Shown here: piece after piece, positions 16,954 to 24,516 of the stretch
Layout of the letters: every line of letters begins with the position of its first letter
How positions within the stretch are numbered: position 1 is the stretch's first letter
NCBI GenBank assembly: GCA_019114415.1
Contig: DXFO01000003.1
Coordinates: 1 to 64,000 of the forward strand
From: Candidatus Gemmiger faecavium
GTDB lineage: Bacteria > Bacillota > Clostridia > Oscillospirales > Ruminococcaceae
DNA: 64,000 nt
Reading direction: 5' to 3'
Made by a program: the position numbers and the translations under genes
The notes under the pieces: generated by a model
Told to the model about the DNA's origin: nothing
Database searches by the model: none
The model's input: only the letters and a program-made list of their open reading frames with translations

Positions 16954-18447
16954 TTACTCGATGCCCTTCTCGGCGGCGTATTCCTCAATGAGCTCCCGCT
17001 CCAAAAACGGCGTCTTGATGCCTTCCCGGTCGCGGTAAGCCTCGTGGCCCTTGCCGATGACCGCGATCATGTCGCCGTCCTCGGCGTGGTCGATGGCGTA
17101 GTGCAGAGCATCCAACCGGTCGGGAATCTCCACGTACTTGGCGTCGGGATTGCCCTTGTTCATGCCCACCTTGATGTCGGCGATGATGTCCTCCACCTTT
17201 TCAAAGCGGTTGTTGTCCTCGGTCAGGATGCAGAAGTCGGCCAGCTTGGCGCAGACCTCGCCCATGCCGTAACGGCGCAGCTTGCTGCGGTTGCCGCCGC
17301 AGCCAAAGACCACCACCAGTCGGGTGGGCTTGTAGGCGCGCAGCGTCTCCATCAGGCTCTCGGTGGCGGCTTCGTTGTGGGCATAGTCCAGCAGGATGGT
17401 GAACCGGTGGCTCACCGGGACCAGCTCCACACGGCCCTTGACCACGGCAGTGGCCAGGCCCTGGTGGATGGCCTCGTCGGGCAGGCCCAGCTCTTTTGCC
17501 ACGCCGATGGTGGCCAGGGCATTGTAGATGCTGAACAGGCCCGGCATATTGACCTGAACGTCCATCTCCTCCCGGCCGGAAACATGGAAGGCCACGCCCA
17601 ACATATTCTTGGTGCGCAGCAGTTTGTACTCATGACCGGCACGGAAATCGGCATCAGCAGCGTCGATGCCGTAGGTCGTCACCCGGCAGGTGTGACCTTC
17701 CAGCAGGGGAGCGGTGTTCTCGTCGTCGGCATTGACCACGCCGATCTCGCACCGGCGGAAGAGCTGGCCTTTCCAGGAACGGTACTCCTCAAAACTCTGG
17801 TGCTCACCGGGGCCGATGTGGTCGGGGTACAGGTTGGTGAACACACCGATCTTGTACCGCACACCCGCCACGCGGTCCATCATAATGCCCTGGCTGGAAA
17901 CTTCCATGACACAGCAGTCACACCCGGCGTCGGCCAGCTGGCGCAGGATACGCTGCAGGTCGTAGCTTTCGGGGGTGGTGTTGTTCAGGTCGTAGTGATG
18001 GTTGGGGTAGTAGACGCCGTTGGTGCCGATCATGCCCACCCGGTGCCCGGCGGCTTCCAGCACTGCCTTGATCATGTGGGTGGTGGTAGTCTTGCCCTTG
18101 GTGCCGGTCACGCCGATCATGGTCATCTCCCCGGCGGGGTGGCCGAAATAGGCCGCCGCCAGCATGGCCATGGCGTAACGGGTGTTGTCGGTTTTCAGGA
18201 TGGTCACCTGGGGCATGGCGGCGACCACCTCGGCGGGCAGGTCGTGCTGGATCACCAGCGTCGCCGCACCTTTGGCCACCACGTCGGCCGCAAACTCATG
18301 GCTGTCGCGCTGGGTGCCCACAATGCAGACAAAAAGGCCGCCGGGGGTCATTTTGCGCGAGTCATAGTAAATGTCGGATACCTCGGTATTCAGACTGCCC
18401 TGCACCAGCGTGTAGGAAAAGTCCTTGACCAGTTGTTTCAGAAGCAT
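16954..18447 (-). CDS. murE: UDP-MurNAc-tripeptide synthetase (MurE)
   Basis: Adds the third residue, a diamino acid, to UDP-MurNAc-L-Ala-D-Glu. The 497-residue protein has the Mur N-terminal domain (DSRKMTPGGLFVCI), the ATP loop GVTGTKGKTTTTH and a C-terminal domain. The substrate-selecting motif that reads DNPR in meso-DAP enzymes is here DNNR (in TEDNNRFEKVED): Arg is kept, Pro is changed. This leaves the third residue (meso-DAP, L-Lys or another) open. It lies ten bases after the stop of an asnB gene on the same strand, so the two form an operon. A role in a D-Asp/D-Asn or amidated stem peptide is inferred from the divergent D-Asp-ligase-like gene. Confidence 0.9.
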   Translation of the reverse strand: MLLKQLVKDFSYTLVQGSLNTEVSDIYYDSRKMTPGGLFVCIVGTQRDSHEFAADVVAKGAATLVIQHDLPAEVVAAMPQVTILKTDNTRYAMAMLAAAYFGHPAGEMTMIGVTGTKGKTTTTHMIKAVLEAAGHRVGMIGTNGVYYPNHHYDLNNTTPESYDLQRILRQLADAGCDCCVMEVSSQGIMMDRVAGVRYKIGVFTNLYPDHIGPGEHQSFEEYRSWKGQLFRRCEIGVVNADDENTAPLLEGHTCRVTTYGIDAADADFRAGHEYKLLRTKNMLGVAFHVSGREEMDVQVNMPGLFSIYNALATIGVAKELGLPDEAIHQGLATAVVKGRVELVPVSHRFTILLDYAHNEAATESLMETLRAYKPTRLVVVFGCGGNRSKLRRYGMGEVCAKLADFCILTEDNNRFEKVEDIIADIKVGMNKGNPDAKYVEIPDRLDALHYAIDHAEDGDMIAVIGKGHEAYRDREGIKTPFLERELIEEYAAEKGIE

Positions 18448-18457
18448 GACCTTTACC

Positions 18458-20290
18458 TCACCGTTTCACAAAATATTCGTCGTACCAGACGAGGAAAATA
18501 AAGACGCACCAGATCTGCCGCCAGTTGTCCCGCTTGCCCGAGAGATGCTGGTCCAGCATCCGGTTCAGTTCCGTCACATTGAAAAACTCCGCCGCGGCAG
18601 GCGCGTTGAATGCCTCCCGCACGATACCGGCGTATTTTTCATCCCGCAGCCAGGCCCGTACCGGAACCGGGAAGCCCAGCTTTTTCTTGTCGGCGGTGCG
18701 GGCGGGAATGGTCTTTTCCGCCGCGCCGCGCATGGCAATCTTGGTCTGCCCAGCGTTGACCTTGCACTCGGTGGGAATGCGCCGGGCCAGCTCAAACACC
18801 TTTTTGTCCAGGAAGGGCACCCGCAGCTCCAGACTGTTGGCCATGCTCATCTTGTCGGCCTTCAGCAGGATATCGCCTACCATCCACAGGTTCAGGTCGC
18901 AGAACTCCATCCGGGTGACCGGGTCCTGGCCCTTGGTCTTGTCAAACAGCTTGCGGGACAGGTCGGTGGGCTTGACACTGCCGCGGTAGTTTTTGAGCAG
19001 ATGCTTTTTCCGGCGCTCGCCCATCAGGTTGGTGTTGCCGATATAGCGCTCCTCCAGCGGGCGGGAACGCCGCACCAGGAAGTTGATGCCGTGCACCGGG
19101 GGCAGACATTCCGCCACCGAACCCACAGCCCGGCGCAGCCACAGGGGCAGGCGGTCGTACCAGCTGACGGTGAAAGGCTCTTTATAAATGTTGTAGCCGC
19201 CGAAAAATTCGTCGGCACCCTCGCCGGACAGACAGACCTTGACCTGCTTGGAAGCCTCCCGGTTGACGAAGTAGAGCGCCACCGAGGCCGCGTCGGCCAG
19301 AGGTTCATCCATGTGGTACTGGATGTTGCCCAGATTGGCCCAGTACTCTTCCGGGGTGATGCGGTAGGCAAAGTTCTTGACGCCGATGTGCTGGGAAAAC
19401 TCCCGGGCAAAATCGGTCTCGTCGTACTGCTTGTCGGCAAAGCCCACCGTGAAAGTCTTATCCACGTTGGCAAGGGCTGCCATATAGCTGGAGTCCACAC
19501 CGGAGGAAAGGAAGCTGCCCACCTCCACGTCGGCGATCTTGTGGGCGGAGACGCTCTCCTTCATGGCGGCGCTGATCTCCTCCTCCCACTGTTCCAGCGT
19601 GAGGGAATGGTCAGGAGTAAAGGAAGGCTCCCAGTACCGCTGCACGGTCACGCTGCCGTCCTTCCATTCCAGCCAGTGGGCGGGCAGTAATTTCTTGACA
19701 CCCTTGAAAAAGGTGTTCTCTCCCGGGGAATACTGATAGGAGAGGTAGAGCTCCAGCTGGTCGGCGTTGAGCTCTTTCTGGAACTCGGGGTGGGCCAGGA
19801 AACTCTTGATCTCGGAGCCGAACATCAGGGTGCCCGTCTCGGGGTTCTGGTAGTAGTACAGCGGCTTGATGCCGAAGTGGTCCCGGGCCAGCAGCAGCGT
19901 CTTTGCCCGGCAATCCCACAAGGCAAAGGTGAACATGCCCCGCAGCCGGTCCAGCATTTCCTTGCCCCACTCCTCGTAGCCGTGGAGCAGCACCTCGGTG
20001 TCGCTGCGGGTGGCAAAGGTGTGCCCGGCGGCCAGAAGCTGCTCCCGCAGTTCCTGGAAGTTGTACACCTCGCCGTTAAAGACCACCACCAGGGAGCCGT
20101 CCTCGTTGAACATGGGCTGCTTGCCGCCCTCCAGGTCAATGATGGACAGACGGCGGTGGCCCAGGGCAACCTGCCCATCCACAAAGCGGCCTTCGCCGTC
20201 GGGACCGCGGTGAACGATGCGGTCCATCATGGCCTGTAAAATTTCATCCATATCGGCGCGCGCGCCGACAAATCCTACGATTCCACACAT
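18458..20290 (-). CDS. asnB: AsnB-type glutamine-dependent amidotransferase 1
   Basis: A 610-residue class II glutamine amidotransferase/asparagine synthetase. The nucleophile is Cys2 (MCGIVGF), the glutaminase half runs to about residue 200, and the synthetase half has the ATP loop FLSSGVDSSYM and the GEGADEFFGGY motif. Either it makes L-asparagine or, like AsnB/LtsA/AsnH proteins of other Gram-positives, it amidates a carboxylate in peptidoglycan (meso-DAP or D-Asp). The operon with murE favours the wall role. A paralogue lies at 21918. The segment around VALGHRRLSIIDLEGG is nearly identical in the two. Confidence 0.9.
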   Translation of the reverse strand: MCGIVGFVGARADMDEILQAMMDRIVHRGPDGEGRFVDGQVALGHRRLSIIDLEGGKQPMFNEDGSLVVVFNGEVYNFQELREQLLAAGHTFATRSDTEVLLHGYEEWGKEMLDRLRGMFTFALWDCRAKTLLLARDHFGIKPLYYYQNPETGTLMFGSEIKSFLAHPEFQKELNADQLELYLSYQYSPGENTFFKGVKKLLPAHWLEWKDGSVTVQRYWEPSFTPDHSLTLEQWEEEISAAMKESVSAHKIADVEVGSFLSSGVDSSYMAALANVDKTFTVGFADKQYDETDFAREFSQHIGVKNFAYRITPEEYWANLGNIQYHMDEPLADAASVALYFVNREASKQVKVCLSGEGADEFFGGYNIYKEPFTVSWYDRLPLWLRRAVGSVAECLPPVHGINFLVRRSRPLEERYIGNTNLMGERRKKHLLKNYRGSVKPTDLSRKLFDKTKGQDPVTRMEFCDLNLWMVGDILLKADKMSMANSLELRVPFLDKKVFELARRIPTECKVNAGQTKIAMRGAAEKTIPARTADKKKLGFPVPVRAWLRDEKYAGIVREAFNAPAAAEFFNVTELNRMLDQHLSGKRDNWRQIWCVFIFLVWYDEYFVKR

Positions 20291-20327
20291 ATTGCGATTC
20301 CTCTATCCTTATGCGTTCAATATCGCT

Positions 20328-20356
20328 ATTATACACGCTTGCCCCGCGCTTGAAAA
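20328..20356 (-). promoter_or_regulatory. promoter of asnB-murE
   Basis: Minus strand: TTTTCA (20351-20356), 17-base spacer, TATAAT (20328-20333), 38 bases before asnB. Confidence 0.6.
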
Positions 20357-20478
20357 GCATTCCTATTGTAAATTCTGCCCTTTTGGGGCGGGGAAAATGT
20401 GATATTTTATCCTCCCGATATTTCAAAGGCAGCGGCGCAGCGTGGTATTGTCCCGGCGTGAAGCCTACCCGGCCAGAA

Positions 20479-20507
20479 TTGACACACGGGGCGATTGGAA
20501 GTAAAAT
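20479..20507 (+). promoter_or_regulatory. promoter of the D-Asp ligase-asnB operon
   Basis: TTGACA (20479-20484), 17-base spacer, TAAAAT (20502-20507). Expected start near 20514, leaving a leader of about 147 bases. It diverges from the asnB-murE promoter. Confidence 0.8.
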
Positions 20508-20513
20508 ATCCCA

Positions 20514-20660
20514 TATACTATAAGTATGTACAGGGATGCCGGGGTTTGGCCGGGCCGGACTGCAAAAAATGCCGCAGCCCGCTGCGGGGCTTGGCCCGGG
20601 CTTTTTGGCGCCGGGCCAAGGCGGCTGTCCCTGTTTGATACAAAAAGAGGTTATTTGGTT
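20514..20660 (+). promoter_or_regulatory. structured 5' leader with alternative terminator and antiterminator-like folds
   Basis: ACAGGGA (20530-20536) can pair with TCCCTGT (20628-20634), closing a domain that holds CCGCAG/CTGCGG (20572-20577 with 20582-20587) and CTTGGCCCGG/CCGGGCCAAG (20590-20599 with 20611-20620). An exclusive alternative pairs AGCCCG (20576-20581) with CGGGCT (20597-20602), followed by TTTT, a terminator-like shape. This arrangement suggests attenuation or an undescribed riboswitch. GC-rich sequence forms hairpins easily, so this is tentative. Confidence 0.45.
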
Positions 20661-21881
20661 ATGATGGATTTTCTTCCGGTGCTTTTGGGCAGTGACGCCA
20701 ACGTCTACGGCATGGCGCGCAGCTTTTATCAGCAGTACGGTGTGACCAGTGTGGCGGTCTGCAAGGGGGCGCTGGTCGCCACGGCAAACAGTCGCCTGGT
20801 CAAGATCGCCGTGCTGGAACCCCGCCTGGAGGAGGACGACGTCTTTGTCTCGACGCTCATCTCCTTTGCCCGGCGCAACACCGGCCGCCAGCTGGTGCTG
20901 GTCTCCTGCGCGGATGGCTACACCATTCTTATGGCCCGCCACCGTGAGGAACTGGCGGCATACTATCATTTTGCCTGCCCGGATCTGCAAACCGTGCTGG
21001 ATCTTGACATAAAAGACAATTTTTACCGCGCCTGCGAGCGTCACGGACTTTCTTATCCCAAAACCGCCACCTGCAGCGCGCAAACCTATCAAACCGTGGA
21101 ACTTCCCTTTGATTTTCCCTGCATCATCAAGGCCAGCAACTCGGCGGAATACTGGAACTGCTCCTTCCCCCACAAGAAAAAGGTGTTTCTTGCCCAGAAC
21201 CGGGAGGAATACGACGCCATCACGGCGGCCATTTACGGCAGCAGCTACCAGGATGACCTGATTTTGCAGGAATACATCCCCGGCGATGACAACTGCATGC
21301 GGGTGCTCAACGCCTACTGCGGCCTGGACCGCAAGGTGCACCTGATGGCCCTGGGCCGTCCTCTTCTGGAGGAGCAGACCCCCGAGGGTATCGGCAACTA
21401 TGCGGCCATCCTGTCGGTGCATGACGGGGAACTGCTGGCCCGGATGCGCGCCTTCCTGGAGGACGTGGGCTGGGTGGGCTTTGCCAACTTCGACATGAAG
21501 TACGACGCCCGCACCGGGGAGTATAAGCTGTTCGAGATGAACCCCCGCCAGGGGCGTTCCAGCTACTTTGTCACGGCTAGCGGCTACAATCTGGCCAAGT
21601 GGCTGGTGGAGGATGTTCTTCTGCACAAGGACCTGGGCTACACCGAGGCCGACACCGAGAGCCTGTGGATGATCGCGCCCTATGGTGTCATCCGCAAGTA
21701 TCTCAAGGACCCGGAACTCCTGGCCGAGGCCGCCCGCCTGAAAAAGGAGGGCAAGTGTGCCCACCAGCTGTTCTGCAAGGAGGACTTCAACCTCAAACGG
21801 TATCTGTGGTACCTGCGCAGCCAGGCCAACTACTACCGCAAGACGGCGCGCTACTACGGCAACAAGAGCCTGCGCGACTGA
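20661..21881 (+). CDS. ATP-grasp ligase resembling D-aspartate ligase (Asl)
   Basis: A 406-residue ATP-grasp protein. Its opening MMDFLPVLLGSDANVYGMA, the EYIPGDDNCMRVLNAY segment and the metal/ATP-binding KLFEMNPRQGRSSYFVT resemble, as I remember it, the Enterococcus faecium D-aspartate ligase that links D-Asp to the side-chain amine of the third stem residue in peptidoglycan precursors. The start follows AAAGAGG about ten bases upstream. It is followed 36 bases later by an asnB paralogue that could amidate the added D-Asp to D-Asn, and is divergent from asnB-murE. It is surely ATP-grasp; the D-Asp specificity is an inference. No aspartate racemase gene is in the window. Confidence 0.7.
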   Translation: MMDFLPVLLGSDANVYGMARSFYQQYGVTSVAVCKGALVATANSRLVKIAVLEPRLEEDDVFVSTLISFARRNTGRQLVLVSCADGYTILMARHREELAAYYHFACPDLQTVLDLDIKDNFYRACERHGLSYPKTATCSAQTYQTVELPFDFPCIIKASNSAEYWNCSFPHKKKVFLAQNREEYDAITAAIYGSSYQDDLILQEYIPGDDNCMRVLNAYCGLDRKVHLMALGRPLLEEQTPEGIGNYAAILSVHDGELLARMRAFLEDVGWVGFANFDMKYDARTGEYKLFEMNPRQGRSSYFVTASGYNLAKWLVEDVLLHKDLGYTEADTESLWMIAPYGVIRKYLKDPELLAEAARLKKEGKCAHQLFCKEDFNLKRYLWYLRSQANYYRKTARYYGNKSLRD

Positions 21882-21917
21882 GTTATTTGTATCGACCAAA
21901 TAGGGGAGGAAACTGCT

Positions 21918-23798
21918 ATGTGCGGTATTACGGGGTTTGCCCGGGCCCGTCACGACGCCGACGAAGCGCGGCGCATCATCAAGGCCATGGCCGATCTGAT
22001 CACCTACCGCGGCCCGGACGGTGAGGGCTACTATGTGGACGAGCAGGTGGCCCTGGGCCACCGCCGCCTGTCCATCATCGACCTGGAGGGCGGCAAACAG
22101 CCCATGTTCAACGAGGACGGCACCTTGGTCGTCATCTTCAACGGCGAGATCTACAACTTCCAGGAACTGCGTCAGGAGCTGCTGGCCGCAGGCCATACTT
22201 TTGCCACCCGCAGCGATACGGAAGTCCTGCTCCACGGCTACGAGCAGTGGGGCGACGGCCTGCCCGCCCGCCTGCGGGGCATGTTCACTTTTGTGCTGTG
22301 GGACAAAAAGAACCACACCATGTTCGGCGCCCGGGACATCTTCGGCATCAAGCCTTTTTACTATTATAATGAGGATGGTCTGCTGCTCTTCGGCTCCGAG
22401 ATCAAGAGCTTCCTGGCCCATCCCCATTTCAACAAGGAACTCAACGAGGAACGCCTGCCCGAATATCTGAGCATCGAGTATATCCCCAACGAGGAGACGA
22501 TGTTCAAAAACGTCTACAAGCTGCCGGGCGCCCACATGTTCACCTGGAAAGATGGCCGCATGGACATCCGCCGCTACTACGACATCCGCTACCACATTGA
22601 CGAGACCCCGTCTCTGGAGGAGTGGGAACAGCGCATCACCGATACCTTTGCCGAGAGCGTCGCCGCCCACCAGATCGCTGATGTGGAGGTGGGCTGCTTC
22701 CTGTCCTCCGGTGTGGATTCCAGCTTTGTGGTCAACGAGGTGGCCAAAGGCACGCCCCACGTCAAGAGCTTCTCGGTAGGCTATGAGGAGGAAAAATACT
22801 CCGAGCTGCCCTATGCCCAGGAGTTCTCCAAGGAGATCGGGGTGCCCAACCTTTCCAACAAGGTCAGTGCCGACGAATTTTTTGAGGCCAACCGGGTGAT
22901 CCAGTGGTATCTGGATGAACCCATGCCCAACCCGGCGGAGGTCCCCCTCTACTTCCTGGCACAGAATGCCCGCAAGTATGTCAAGGTGGTGCTTTCCGGC
23001 GAGGGCGCCGACGAACTGTTCGGCGGCTACCCCATGTACTGCCAGGCCGTCCATTTCATGGACTATGAGAAAAAGGTCCCCAAGGCCATCCGCAAGGCGG
23101 CGGGAGCGGTGGCGTCCCGTATGCCCGAGTTCAAGGGCAAGCATTTCCTGGTGCGCGGGGCGCAGCAGCCCTGGCAGCGGTATATGCGCGCCAACTATGT
23201 CTTTGCGTCCCCGGCGGACCGCGACCAGTACCTGAAAAAGGACTACCGCAGCAAACGCCCGGAGGAATATTTCAAGCCCTATTTCGATAAGGTGGCCGGG
23301 CTGGATGAACCCACCCAACTGCAATGGGTGGATATGCACACCTGGATGCTTTACGACATCCTGCTCAAGGCCGACCGCATGAGCATGGCCAACAGCCTGG
23401 AGCTGCGGGTGCCGTTCCTGGACCGCAAGGTGCTGGAACTGGCCCTGAGCATTCCCCAGAAATACCGCAGCGGGAAGGAAGAAACCAAGATCGCCCTGCG
23501 CGGCGCTGCCCTCAAACAGCTGCCGGACAGCGTGGCAAAGCGCAAGAAGCTGGGCTTCCCGGTACCGCTCAACGACTGGCTGCGCCAGGATAAGTACGCC
23601 GCCATGGTCCGGGAAAAGTTCACCGGCGAGGTGGCGGAAAAGTTCTTTGACACCGCCGCCCTCTGCCGCCTGCTGGACGACCATGTGGCAGGCCGCGCCA
23701 AGAACATGACCAAGATCTGGAGCTTCTACTCCTTCATTCTGTGGTATGAACTGTATTTTGTGCAGGCCGCCCCGCCCGCCGAGGTCTACGCCCGCTGA
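21918..23798 (+). CDS. asnB: AsnB-type glutamine-dependent amidotransferase 2
   Basis: A 626-residue paralogue of the protein at 18458, with Cys2 (MCGITGF) as glutaminase nucleophile, the ATP loop FLSSGVDSSFV and GEGADELFGGY. AGGGGAGGAAA precedes the ATG. Because it follows a D-aspartate-ligase-like gene in one operon, amidation of a D-Asp cross-bridge (as proposed for AsnH of lactic acid bacteria) is a better guess than free asparagine synthesis, but which paralogue does which cannot be decided from sequence. The C-terminal part differs from paralogue 1 much more than the N-terminal 100 residues do. Confidence 0.88.
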   Translation: MCGITGFARARHDADEARRIIKAMADLITYRGPDGEGYYVDEQVALGHRRLSIIDLEGGKQPMFNEDGTLVVIFNGEIYNFQELRQELLAAGHTFATRSDTEVLLHGYEQWGDGLPARLRGMFTFVLWDKKNHTMFGARDIFGIKPFYYYNEDGLLLFGSEIKSFLAHPHFNKELNEERLPEYLSIEYIPNEETMFKNVYKLPGAHMFTWKDGRMDIRRYYDIRYHIDETPSLEEWEQRITDTFAESVAAHQIADVEVGCFLSSGVDSSFVVNEVAKGTPHVKSFSVGYEEEKYSELPYAQEFSKEIGVPNLSNKVSADEFFEANRVIQWYLDEPMPNPAEVPLYFLAQNARKYVKVVLSGEGADELFGGYPMYCQAVHFMDYEKKVPKAIRKAAGAVASRMPEFKGKHFLVRGAQQPWQRYMRANYVFASPADRDQYLKKDYRSKRPEEYFKPYFDKVAGLDEPTQLQWVDMHTWMLYDILLKADRMSMANSLELRVPFLDRKVLELALSIPQKYRSGKEETKIALRGAALKQLPDSVAKRKKLGFPVPLNDWLRQDKYAAMVREKFTGEVAEKFFDTAALCRLLDDHVAGRAKNMTKIWSFYSFILWYELYFVQAAPPAEVYAR

Positions 23799-23837
23799 AC
23801 CATCCGACCTTATGGAATACAAAAGGAGAATCCTGAC

Positions 23838-24263
23838 ATGAAAATCGCAGTCACCTATGAAAACGGCAATATCTTCGGTCATTTCGGCCATACCCAGCAG
23901 TTCAAGCTGTATGACGTGCAGGACGGCAAGGTGGTTGCCTCCCTGGTCGTCGACACCATGGGCAGCGGCCACGGCGCTCTGGCCGGTTTCCTGGCAGCCC
24001 ACGGCGTGGATACCCTGATCTGCGGCGGCATTGGCGGCGGCGCTCAGATGGCACTGGCCAACGCCGGCATCCGCCTGTACGGCGGCGTGACCGGCAGTGC
24101 GGACGCTGCTGTGCAGGCGCTGCTGGACGGCCGCCTTGCCTTTGACCCCGATGTCCACTGTGACCATCATGACCACCACGGCGAAGGCCACTCCTGCGGC
24201 AGCCATGAAGGCGGCTGCCACAGCCACGAGGGATGCCACGGCCATGACGGCAGCTGCGGCTGA
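23838..24263 (+). CDS. NifX/NifB-type (dinitrogenase FeMo-cofactor family) protein with His/Cys-rich tail
   Basis: A 141-residue protein. The first 110 residues match the small Rossmann-like NifX/NifY/VnfX family (MKIAVTYENGNIFGHFGHT and the GGIGGGAQ loop). The last 35 residues are dominated by His, Cys and Gly (HCDHHDHHGEGHSCG and further repeats), an apparent metal-binding tail. Family members outside nitrogen fixation are thought to bind iron-sulfur or other metal cofactors; no nif genes are seen here. It is the last gene before a strong terminator and may be cotranscribed with asnB, 39 bases upstream. AAAGGAG precedes the ATG. Confidence 0.8.
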   Translation: MKIAVTYENGNIFGHFGHTQQFKLYDVQDGKVVASLVVDTMGSGHGALAGFLAAHGVDTLICGGIGGGAQMALANAGIRLYGGVTGSADAAVQALLDGRLAFDPDVHCDHHDHHGEGHSCGSHEGGCHSHEGCHGHDGSCG

Positions 24264-24299
24264 ACCGGCTGGCAAGCAACCTCTTAAAAACACATAATA

Positions 24300-24345
24300 A
24301 CGGCACCGCCGCAGCAAAATCATCATGCTGCGGCGGTGCCGTTTG
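24300..24345 (+). terminator. strong terminator after the NifX-like gene
   Basis: Perfect 17-base arms (ACGGCACCGCCGCAGCA at 24300-24316, reverse complement at 24326-24342), loop of nine, then TTT. Confidence 0.85.
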
Positions 24346-24433
24346 CTGTATGAACAGGGTGACAGACAGGAAGCTCTGCGCCCGCATGACCCCACGCACT
24401 GCACCTGCACCAGTATAAAATCAGAAAAGGAAA

Positions 24434-24469
24434 AGCCCGGTCCTTCCCATCAGCGGAAGTGCCGGGCTA
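24434..24469 (-). terminator. terminator of the pseudokinase gene
   Basis: AGCCCGG/CCGGGCT outer stem with an inner CTTCC/GGAAG stem; on the minus strand it is followed by TTTTCCTTTTC. It lies about 48 bases after the stop. Confidence 0.7.
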
Positions 24470-24516
24470 TTTGATTTGTCCGAAAGAAAAGGAAAGCATT
24501 GTGCAGCGTTCTCTGG

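Noticed and set aside
20244-24410. Long minus-strand frame opposite the D-Asp ligase and asnB genes
   Set aside because: Runs across three well-supported genes and their leader, with no start signals.
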